Positions 57,105-64,000 of a stretch of DNA of 64,000 bases are shown piece by piece; position 1 is the first letter of the stretch, and each line of letters starts with the position of its first letter. The DNA lies in NCBI RefSeq assembly GCF_001545155.1, contig NZ_CP014226.1:719926-783925 (forward strand). The letters are read 5' to 3'. Source of the DNA: Halomonas chromatireducens. GTDB taxonomy: Bacteria > Pseudomonadota > Gammaproteobacteria > Pseudomonadales > Halomonadaceae. The notes under the pieces are model-generated. The model did no database searches, was not told the origin of the DNA, and was given only the letters and a program-made list of their open reading frames with translations. Both the position numbers and the translations under genes were made by a program.

Positions 57105-58073
57105 GTGACCAGTGAATTCGAGCTGATCGCCCGTCATTTCACGCCTGCCGCCCCGGGCTCACGGGCCGGTGTGGTCCTGGGCGTGGGCTATGACTGTGCG
57201 TTGCTGATACCGCACCCTGGTTCGCGGCTGGCCGTCAGTGTGGATACGTCGGTCGCTGAGGTCCATTTTCCCGGCACCGCACCGGCGGTGGCGATCGGCC
57301 ATCGTGCCCTGGCGGGCAGCCTCCGTGATCTGGCGGCCATGGGCGCCGAGTCTCGCTGGTGCCTGATGGCATTGGCCATGGCAGATACTGACGACACCTG
57401 GTTATCCGAGTTCGCCCGGGGGTTTCATGACCTTTGTGCGGCGACCGGTACCACCCTGGTCGGCGGTGACGTGACCCGCGGTGAGCTGGCAATCGGGGTA
57501 ACGGTAATGGGGGAAGTGCCCGAAGGGCAGGCCCTCACGCGGAGCGGAGCAAGGCCCGGAGATCGTTTGGCCGTGACCGGTGCATTGGGGGGCGGGGCTG
57601 GAGGTCTGGCACTCTGGCAGCACGGCGAAAGGGACATGCAGCATCCCCTGCTGGCGCGTTACCTTCTTCCCCAGCCTCGACTTGAAGCGGGACAGGCCTT
57701 GCGCGGCCTGGCCACCGCAGCCATCGATATTTCCGATGGATTGCTGGCAGACCTGGGGCATGTACTGGCCGCTTCCGGCGTGGGCGCAAGCATCGATGTC
57801 GATGCGCTGCCCCTGGCCGAAGGGCTGCTCGAGGCTCTGGGCCCTGACCGAGCTCGGCAGGCCGCACTGGGCGGTGGCGATGACTATGAGCTGTTGGTCA
57901 GCCTGCCCGCCGAAGCCATGGCGGAGGCGACTCGTCGCCTGGCCGGGCTGGGGCTGGCGCTGACGTCGCTCGGCACGGTCACGGCCGAGCTGGGCCTGTC
58001 CGGTGTTGGCGACACTGTCCTCCACGGCTGGCAGCATTTCGGGGTGGCGAATGCCAAGGGAGGGGCGACATGA
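57105..58073 (+). CDS. thiL: Thiamine-monophosphate kinase
   Basis: 322 residues. ISTDT-type VSVDTSVAEVHF, SLRDLAAMGA, VGGDVTRG and DISDGLLADLGH are ThiL motifs for Mg and ATP binding. One deviation: the N-terminal metal motif normally GIGDDCALL reads GVGYDCALL, so the first Asp is Tyr29, and the helix usually LAVNLSDLAAMGA reads LAGSLRDLAAMGA. Makes thiamine pyrophosphate from TMP. Overlaps pgpA by ATGA. Confidence 0.93.
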   Translation: MTSEFELIARHFTPAAPGSRAGVVLGVGYDCALLIPHPGSRLAVSVDTSVAEVHFPGTAPAVAIGHRALAGSLRDLAAMGAESRWCLMALAMADTDDTWLSEFARGFHDLCAATGTTLVGGDVTRGELAIGVTVMGEVPEGQALTRSGARPGDRLAVTGALGGGAGGLALWQHGERDMQHPLLARYLLPQPRLEAGQALRGLATAAIDISDGLLADLGHVLAASGVGASIDVDALPLAEGLLEALGPDRARQAALGGGDDYELLVSLPAEAMAEATRRLAGLGLALTSLGTVTAELGLSGVGDTVLHGWQHFGVANAKGGAT

Positions 58074-58543
58074 ATCGCGCGCCCCCGAGCGTCTGGCGGC
58101 GGCCCGTCCATTTTTTTGCCTTCGGCCTTGGCAGCGGTGCCGTGCCCTGGGCGCCGGGTACCTTCGGTACCCTGGCGGCCATCCCGTTTTACTGGCTGAT
58201 GTCAGAGTTACCGCTGAACTGGTACCTGATTCTGGTGGCAGTTTCCTTCGTCGTGGGTATCTGGCTCTGTGACAGGACCTCGCGTGATCTTGGTGTGCAT
58301 GACCACTCCGGTATTGTCTGGGATGAATTCGTCGGTTACTGGATCACCATGGCGGCGGTGCCTTTCTCGTGGGAAGCGGCGCTCTGGGGGTTCATCCTGT
58401 TTCGCATCTTCGATGTCTTCAAGCCGTGGCCGATTCGCTGGGCGGATCGTCGTGTAGCAGGGGGGTTCGGCATCATGATCGATGATGTGCTGGCCGGAAT
58501 CTACGCTTGGAGTACGATGCACCTCTGGCTTTGGTTACACTAG
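58070..58543 (+). CDS. pgpA: Phosphatidylglycerophosphatase A
   Basis: 157 residues, four hydrophobic segments; GSGAVPWAPGTFGTLAA, DHSGIVWDEFVGYW and RIFDVFKPWPIRWADRR are PgpA signatures with the acidic active-site residues. Dephosphorylates PGP to phosphatidylglycerol. End of the conserved nrdR-ribD to pgpA block. Confidence 0.95.
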   Translation: MNRAPPSVWRRPVHFFAFGLGSGAVPWAPGTFGTLAAIPFYWLMSELPLNWYLILVAVSFVVGIWLCDRTSRDLGVHDHSGIVWDEFVGYWITMAAVPFSWEAALWGFILFRIFDVFKPWPIRWADRRVAGGFGIMIDDVLAGIYAWSTMHLWLWLH

Positions 58544-58590
58544 TTTACTGAAAGCCGTATTAGTCAAGGAAATGACAAGGAGGCGGAGCT

Positions 58591-59829
58591 GTGCGCAAGG
58601 AACGTCTCATCGTCCCGCTGCTAATTTTCCTGCTGCTGCTCTGGCTGGCGGGGCAGGCCCTTTCCAGCCACTTCTTCGAACGGGAAATGGCGCGAACGCT
58701 GAGTGATCTCGAGGCACGTGGTGAGCTGGTCGTGTCGCGTTCGGAGCTTGAGCGGGGATGGTGGTCGTCGACCGGCCGCATCCACCTGGCACCGCTGCTG
58801 GGGAATGTCTGGCAGCTGGAGCTGACCTACAGGGCGCGACACGGGGTGCTCAATACCCACCTGAACGGCGAGGCGATGTTGCGCCATGGTCCTGAGGCTG
58901 CCCAGCTGTTCGGTGACTTGCTGGCCTCGTCGCCTCCCCTTTGGCAGGCCAGCTACCATACTCTGACCGGGACCCTGGAAGGCGGGCTTCGCCTCTCTCC
59001 CTTGCGGGTCACCCAGCAGGATCGCGAACTGGTGTTCGATGGGGGGCGTCTCCATTTCAGCGGGGAGCAGGGCGACTGGCGTCTCCGGGCTCACCTCGAT
59101 TCCTGGCGGTTGACGGATGGGACTGCCAGCCTCGCAATCGGCCCCTCCACGCTCAACAGCCACTACGCCTATACCGAAGATGCCCATTCCTTCACACAGG
59201 AGGACCGGCTGCAGGTCGAGTCGGTAGCCTGGCGTCAGCCTCTATTGAGCCTGGATGCCAGCAATCTTCGTGTCACCAATCGCACGGTCCTCGATGAGCG
59301 GGAGCTCAGAATGCAGCTCGCTGTCGACTTGGGCGAAGTGCATACCGCGGGCGAAGTACTGCTCACCGGTGATCTGTTACTCGAGCTGTCACGCCTGAAT
59401 GCCGATGCGCTTCGGGTGAGCACTTCTCGACTCCGTGAGCTGGCCGCCAGTGGTCACCATGAACTTGGCCGCCGCGAGCTGTTGGCTCAGCTCGAGCCGC
59501 ATCTGATTGAGACCCTGAAAGATTCGCCACGCCTCGACTTGCTGAGCCTTCAACTGGATAGTCCCATGATGGGACTGTCGGCCCGGGCCGATGGCTCACT
59601 GTTCTTCGATGGACGTCGCCTCGATGAATTGAGTCTGATCGACGCCGACGACCCCTCAATGCAGGCGCGCTGGCGACAGCGACTCGACGGCGACTTAACC
59701 TGGTACGACTTGCCTACCGTGGTGGCCCTATGGCTCGGCCTGCCATTGGACACCCGCACCCTGGAAGTCGACGTGGGCCGAGGGCAGGTGCGCGTCAACA
59801 GCCGCCCCTTGCCCCAGCTGTGGCGCTGA
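58591..59829 (+). CDS. DUF945/YdgA-like membrane-anchored protein
   Basis: 412 residues. One N-terminal TM helix (LIVPLLIFLLLLWLAGQAL) then a long periplasmic beta-rich domain; RSELERGWWSSTGRIHL matches the YdgA/DUF945 repeat theme (RGWFSSRA). Function unknown. The GTG start follows AAGGAGG at seven bases. It is separated from pgpA by 47 bases and has a possible promoter overlapping the pgpA end. Confidence 0.82.
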   Translation: MRKERLIVPLLIFLLLLWLAGQALSSHFFEREMARTLSDLEARGELVVSRSELERGWWSSTGRIHLAPLLGNVWQLELTYRARHGVLNTHLNGEAMLRHGPEAAQLFGDLLASSPPLWQASYHTLTGTLEGGLRLSPLRVTQQDRELVFDGGRLHFSGEQGDWRLRAHLDSWRLTDGTASLAIGPSTLNSHYAYTEDAHSFTQEDRLQVESVAWRQPLLSLDASNLRVTNRTVLDERELRMQLAVDLGEVHTAGEVLLTGDLLLELSRLNADALRVSTSRLRELAASGHHELGRRELLAQLEPHLIETLKDSPRLDLLSLQLDSPMMGLSARADGSLFFDGRRLDELSLIDADDPSMQARWRQRLDGDLTWYDLPTVVALWLGLPLDTRTLEVDVGRGQVRVNSRPLPQLWR

Positions 59830-60021
59830 GCCACAGACGTCAGCATGCACTTTTGTCCTGCTAGCCTGGCACTCTTTGCTGCCGAGGCGATTTCACGCCA
59901 CCTTGAACACGACATCTTGACCGCCGCACCTGGAAATAGTGGGCCGATGACTTGAAGTTGGCCGGTCGCGCCCGCATTCCTCAGGTCAGACCCAGGCGCC
60001 CAGCTTCAGGATGAGGTTTCG

Positions 60022-62478
60022 ATGAGCGATTACGATCAGGATGAGCAGAATTGGCAGCAATCGATGCGCGATAACGCGGAAGACGATAACGCGGACGAGA
60101 AGTGGACAGGATCCGACGGTGAGACGGAAGAGTCCCTGAGCAACGCGATGGTGCCGGCAAGCGAATCCCTGCCCGAACGAATTTCCCTGTTGCCGATTCA
60201 CAACCGCCCCTTCTTCCCTGCTCAAGTGCAGCCTCTGGTGATCAACCGTGAGCGCTGGGAGGACACGATGCGCCGGGTCGGCAACACGCCTCACCATACC
60301 CTGGGGGTTGCCTTCGTCGGCGATACCGGCGTCGATAACCTGACCCACGAGTCGTTTCCCGAATACGGCACGGCGGTCAAGGTTCACAAGCTGCAGGGTG
60401 AGGATCAGCAGCTCCAGTTCATTGCCCAGGGTCTCAGGCGCTTTCATATCCAGCGCTGGCTATCCAAGAAACCGCCTTATCTGGTCGAGGTGAGCTACCC
60501 GCGGGAGCCGGTCGATGCCGACGAGGACGAGACCCGCGCCTATGCCATGGCGATCATCAACGGCATCAAGGAGCTGCTGCCGATCAATCCGCTCTACGGC
60601 GAAGAGCTCAAGCACTACCTCAATCGGTTCAGCCCCCACGAGCCGGGTCCGCTGACCGATTTTGCTGCGGCCATCACCTCGGCACGGGGAGGCGAGCTGC
60701 AGAAAGTGCTGGAAACTTTGCCGGTACAGGCGCGCATGGAGAAGGTGCTGCCCTTGCTGCGCAAGGAGATCGACGTTGCCCAGCTGCAGACGGAGATCAG
60801 CGAGCAGGTCAATGCCCAGATGCAGGAACGCCAGCGCGAATTCTTCCTGCGTGAACAGCTCAAGGTAATCCAGCGCGAGCTGGGGATCTCCAAGGACGAT
60901 CGCGAGAACGATGTCGACACCTTCCGTGACCGCCTCGAGAGCCTGGTGGTGCCGCCCAAGGTACTGACCCGCATCGAAGAGGAGCTTGATAAGCTCTCGG
61001 TGCTGGAGACCGGCTCGCCGGAGTATGGCACCACACGCAACTATCTCGACTGGCTGACATCGATGCCCTGGGGGGTGCGAAGCGTCGACCAGATGGAGCT
61101 CGCCCATGCTCGCGAGATACTGGACCGCGACCATGACGGGCTCAAGGACGTCAAGGAGCGAATCGTCGAGTTCCTTGCCGAGGGTACCTTCAAGGGCGAT
61201 GTGGGAGGCTCGATCCTGCTGCTCGTCGGCCCCCCGGGGGTCGGCAAGACCTCGGTCGGGCGATCCATCGCCGAAGCCCTGGGGCGCCAGTTCTATCGTT
61301 TCTCTGTGGGTGGCATGCGCGACGAAGCCGAGATCAAGGGCCACCGCCGTACTTATATCGGCGCCATGCCGGGCAAGCTGGTGCAGGCGCTCAAGGAGGT
61401 CGAGGTCGAGAACCCGGTGATCATGCTCGACGAGATCGACAAGATGGGACAGTCGTTCCAAGGTGACCCGGCCTCGGCACTGCTGGAGGTGCTCGACCCG
61501 GAACAGAACATCGATTTCCTCGACCATTACCTGGACGTGCGGCTCGATCTCTCCAAGGTGCTCTTCGTCTGTACCGCCAATACCCTGGACTCGATTCCGG
61601 GGCCGCTTCTCGACCGCATGGAACAGATACGGCTATCGGGCTACATCGCCGAAGAGAAAGTGGCCATTGCCAGGAACCATCTCTGGCCCAAGCTGCTTGA
61701 ACGCGACCGGATTCCGAAGAAGCGTATCAACCTCACCGATGCGGCGCTCAAGCAGGTCATTGAGGGTTACGCCAGGGAGGCCGGTGTGCGACAGCTGGAA
61801 AAACAGCTCCACAGCATCGTGCGCAAGGCGGCGGTAAAGCTGCTGGAGAACGACCAGCAGTCGGTCAAGGTATCAGTGAAGAACCTGGAGGAGTTTCTGG
61901 GTGCCCCGCTGTTCCGCCAGGAGCAGGTGCTCAAGGGGGAGGGTGTGGTCACCGGCCTGGCCTGGACCTCCATGGGCGGGGCGACCCTGCCCATCGAGGC
62001 GGGCAAGGTGCATTCCCTGACCCGGGGCTTCAAGCTCACCGGAAAGCTTGGCGAAGTCATGCAGGAGTCCGCCAATATCGCCTACAGCTACACCTTGGGG
62101 CACCTGGCGGAGTACGGCGCCGACGCGGATTTCTTCGATTCTGCCTTCGTACACCTTCACGTCCCTGAAGGGGCCACGCCCAAGGATGGCCCCTCGGCGG
62201 GGGTGACCATGACCACGGCACTGCTCTCCCTCGCCCTGCACCTGTCCATCGACCGGCCGCTGGCGATGACCGGTGAACTGACCTTGACCGGCCAGGTACT
62301 GCCGGTAGGTGGCATCCGCGAGAAGATCATCGCTGCCCGTCGCAGCAAGATATTCGAGGTGATCTTGCCTGAGGCCAACCGCCGCGACTATGCGGAACTT
62401 CCCGATTACCTCAAGGAGGGGGTGACGGTGCATTTTGCCAGGCGTTATCAGGATGTGGCCAAGGTAGCTTTTGGCTAA
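60022..62478 (+). CDS. Lon-family ATP-dependent protease (AsrA-like paralogue)
   Basis: 818 residues with full Lon architecture: LAN substrate domain (about 50-250), AAA+ domain with Walker [10 protein letters not shown], and protease domain with Ser725 in PKDGPSAGV and Lys768 in GGIREKI, the catalytic dyad 43 residues apart as in E. coli Lon. An acidic N-terminal tail ([18 protein letters not shown]) precedes the LAN domain. The context (no clpX or hupB neighbour) and the tail suggest the second Lon of pseudomonads (AsrA type) rather than the housekeeping lon. Confidence 0.9.
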   Translation: MSDYDQDEQNWQQSMRDNAEDDNADEKWTGSDGETEESLSNAMVPASESLPERISLLPIHNRPFFPAQVQPLVINRERWEDTMRRVGNTPHHTLGVAFVGDTGVDNLTHESFPEYGTAVKVHKLQGEDQQLQFIAQGLRRFHIQRWLSKKPPYLVEVSYPREPVDADEDETRAYAMAIINGIKELLPINPLYGEELKHYLNRFSPHEPGPLTDFAAAITSARGGELQKVLETLPVQARMEKVLPLLRKEIDVAQLQTEISEQVNAQMQERQREFFLREQLKVIQRELGISKDDRENDVDTFRDRLESLVVPPKVLTRIEEELDKLSVLETGSPEYGTTRNYLDWLTSMPWGVRSVDQMELAHAREILDRDHDGLKDVKERIVEFLAEGTFKGDVGGSILLLVGPPGVGKTSVGRSIAEALGRQFYRFSVGGMRDEAEIKGHRRTYIGAMPGKLVQALKEVEVENPVIMLDEIDKMGQSFQGDPASALLEVLDPEQNIDFLDHYLDVRLDLSKVLFVCTANTLDSIPGPLLDRMEQIRLSGYIAEEKVAIARNHLWPKLLERDRIPKKRINLTDAALKQVIEGYAREAGVRQLEKQLHSIVRKAAVKLLENDQQSVKVSVKNLEEFLGAPLFRQEQVLKGEGVVTGLAWTSMGGATLPIEAGKVHSLTRGFKLTGKLGEVMQESANIAYSYTLGHLAEYGADADFFDSAFVHLHVPEGATPKDGPSAGVTMTTALLSLALHLSIDRPLAMTGELTLTGQVLPVGGIREKIIAARRSKIFEVILPEANRRDYAELPDYLKEGVTVHFARRYQDVAKVAFG

Positions 62479-62482
62479 TCGA

Positions 62483-63214
62483 CTAACCCATGGAGACGCT
62501 GGCGCCACCATCGACGATCAGGGTGTCGCCGGTGATGAAGGTGTTGCTCGGAGAGGCAAGGAACGCCACGGCTCGCGCTACCTCGTTGGCAGCCGCGACG
62601 CGCCCAAGCGGAGTGGAGGCCTGCCACAGGCGACGTGACTCGGAGTCGGCATGTTGCATGCCGGTGGTGACGGGTCCTGGTGCCACTGCATTGACCAGTA
62701 TTCCCTGAGGCCCCAGTTCCACCGCCAGTGCCCGGGTCAGCGCCAGGATCGCGCCCTTGGTCATTGCATAGCTCGAACGCTCGGCCGTGGTGCGCAGGCC
62801 ATGCGCCGAGGCGACGTTGACGATACGCCCACCACCGCTTGCGATCATCAGCCGGACGGCGGCCTGGATTGCCTGGAAGGCCCCGGTGACGTTGATCGCC
62901 ATCATGGTATCCAGGTCCTCTTGTGAGACATCCACGAAGCGACCGCGTCGGATCACACCGGCTGCATTGATGCATGCGTCAAGCCCCTTACCCTGCCGCT
63001 CGATCTGCGCAAACGCCCGGGCAATGCTGGCAGGTTCGGCCAGGTCGCAAGGCACGAACGCCGCGCGTTCGCCCCAGGCTGTGAGCGCTGGCACCACGCT
63101 CTCCTGGCGCTCCTCTAGGTCGAGCAGGAAGATACTGTACCCAGCTGCGACCATTGCCTCACAAATGGCTGAGCCGATTCCCCCTGCGGCGCCGATTACC
63201 GCTGCTGTTCGCAT
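62483..63214 (-). CDS. SDR family oxidoreductase
   Basis: 243-residue short-chain dehydrogenase of the FabG-like group: AVIGAAGGIGSAICEAM, INAAGVIRRG (NAG variant), VNVASAHGLRTTAERSSYAMTKG with YxxxK, and the C-terminal FITGDTLIVDGGA. AAGGAAAG precedes the ATG. It converges with lon (4 bases apart) and diverges from the TAXI receptor gene, so it may belong to the same uptake-and-oxidation locus; substrate unknown. Confidence 0.87.
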   Translation of the reverse strand: MRTAAVIGAAGGIGSAICEAMVAAGYSIFLLDLEERQESVVPALTAWGERAAFVPCDLAEPASIARAFAQIERQGKGLDACINAAGVIRRGRFVDVSQEDLDTMMAINVTGAFQAIQAAVRLMIASGGGRIVNVASAHGLRTTAERSSYAMTKGAILALTRALAVELGPQGILVNAVAPGPVTTGMQHADSESRRLWQASTPLGRVAAANEVARAVAFLASPSNTFITGDTLIVDGGASVSMG

Positions 63215-63343
63215 AGTCTTTCCTTCGATGCCAAGATTCGGGTGTTCAAGGCTGGAAAAATCGGCATTATAGTCTTTTGGTAGACGTTTTTTATAACAAC
63301 CGACATCGCTCAGCGGTGCTGGACACTTCCTAGGGAGATACGC

Positions 63344-64000
63344 ATGCGTCAGTTTATGCCTACTTTCACTCGCAGCCTGCTGGCCTCGGCGACCGCCGTC
63401 ATGATGGGCGCTGCAGCCTTTTCCGCCCAGGCGGAAACCCGAGTTACCTATAAATCCGCTTCCGCCGGCACCGCCTATTACCAGATGGGTGTGGAACTCT
63501 CGGAGGCGATCCGCAAGGGTACCGATGGTGATATCCAGCTTACGCTGGAAGAGAGCCAGGGCTCTGTGCAGAACGTGATGGAAGTGATGGCCCGGCAAGG
63601 CAACTACGTCTTTACCACGCCTCCAGGGCTGGTAGAGAGCGCCATGGCTGGAGAGGGACCCTTTGCAGAACGTCAGAGTCCCCAGTTCCAGGAGATTCGT
63701 GGCCTGTTCCCGATTCCGGCAATCACCATGCACTTCGTTGCGGCAGGTGGTGACGGGGTCATCGGTCTCGAAGACCTGGAAGACAAGCACATCCTGATCG
63801 GACGTGGCACCTTTGGCGCCCGAGAGGCCGAGCGCTATCTTGAATTGTTCAACATGATGGACAAGGTGCGCGTGGCCAGCGCCGAGATCGGCAGTGGCCC
63901 CGATGCGCTCAAGAACGGACAGATCGATGCCTTCGTCACGGCGAGCTCCTTCCCCACACCCAATGTGATCGAGACCGCAGCGAGCATGTCGATCAGCCTG
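63344..64000 (+). CDS. TAXI family TRAP transporter solute receptor (partial)
   Basis: 219 codons, cut by the window end. A signal peptide (LLASATAVMMGAAAFSAQA) is followed by TYKSASAGTAYYQMGVELSEAI, typical of TAXI-type TRAP binding proteins, and IGRGTFGAREAERYLELF. GGGAG precedes the ATG. The permease genes would lie downstream. Substrate unknown. Confidence 0.88.
   Translation, partial: MRQFMPTFTRSLLASATAVMMGAAAFSAQAETRVTYKSASAGTAYYQMGVELSEAIRKGTDGDIQLTLEESQGSVQNVMEVMARQGNYVFTTPPGLVESAMAGEGPFAERQSPQFQEIRGLFPIPAITMHFVAAGGDGVIGLEDLEDKHILIGRGTFGAREAERYLELFNMMDKVRVASAEIGSGPDALKNGQIDAFVTASSFPTPNVIETAASMSISL

Noticed and set aside
63215..63343. A shared operator between the SDR and the TAXI receptor gene
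   Set aside because: AT-rich patch seen but no convincing dyad or paired promoter elements.

Overview
The window is about 64 kb of GC-rich DNA from a gammaproteobacterium, most likely Halomonas or another member of the Halomonadaceae. This rests on the recognisable protein types (RecA, RpoS, PtsP, Lgt, a Pseudomonas-like short LOV protein), the gene neighbourhoods and the style of the intergenic repeats, not on a database search. Nearly every base is coding. No rRNA, tRNA, CRISPR array, prophage or insertion sequence with a transposase was seen.

Layout. 0-8.5 kb, minus strand: recX-recA with an SOS-type promoter, a cinA 3' fragment abutting a thyA 5' fragment, lgt, a kinase-less PAS/receiver protein, an NRDE protein, ptsP and rppH. 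8.7-15.4 kb: a SerB-like HAD phosphatase, REP-like repeats, mdh, and an RND adaptor/permease pair. 15.4-20.1 kb: rsd, then a 2-aminobenzoyl-CoA/salicylyl-CoA type catabolic operon (fused monooxygenase-reductase, SDR, MarR regulator, enoyl-CoA hydratase) that breaks off inside the hydratase. 20.1-24 kb: the last codons of surE, then pcm, DUF368, nlpD, rpoS. 24-32 kb: a small inverted-repeat-bounded repeat, tolC, alr, an LpxL-type acyltransferase, DUF1328 and DUF2254 membrane proteins, ettA and a second copy of the repeat. 32-41 kb: a small acidic protein, a short LOV blue-light sensor, transporters, a SelT/W/H-like protein, tesA divergent from ybbA-ybbP, and an exported protein. 41-52.9 kb: glyA, a HAD phosphatase, a metallo-beta-lactamase nuclease, then a sulfane-sulfur cluster (DsrE-like, DUF2892, persulfide dioxygenase, DUF442, SulP, two YeeE/YedE proteins), dsbG, an Lgt-like/TlpA fusion and a PCu(A)C copper chaperone. 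52.9-58.5 kb: nrdR-ribD-ribBA-ribH-nusB-thiL-pgpA, with no riboflavin synthase. 58.5-64 kb: a DUF945-like protein, an AsrA-type Lon protease, an SDR and the start of a TAXI-type TRAP receptor.

The most striking feature is structural. Two junctions each join the 5' part of one gene to the 3' part of an unrelated gene (thyA with cinA, enoyl-CoA hydratase with surE), both at a few bases of apparent shared sequence. The genes concerned belong to blocks (surE-pcm-nlpD-rpoS ... mutS-cinA-recA-recX, and rppH-ptsP-lgt-thyA) that are usually intact in related bacteria. Either this genome has been rearranged with loss of housekeeping genes, or the assembly is chimeric at these points. The best functional modules are the sulfane-sulfur oxidation cluster with its AT-rich operator-like promoter, and the MarR-controlled CoA-thioester aromatic operon with a perfect 12-bp inverted repeat at its promoter.
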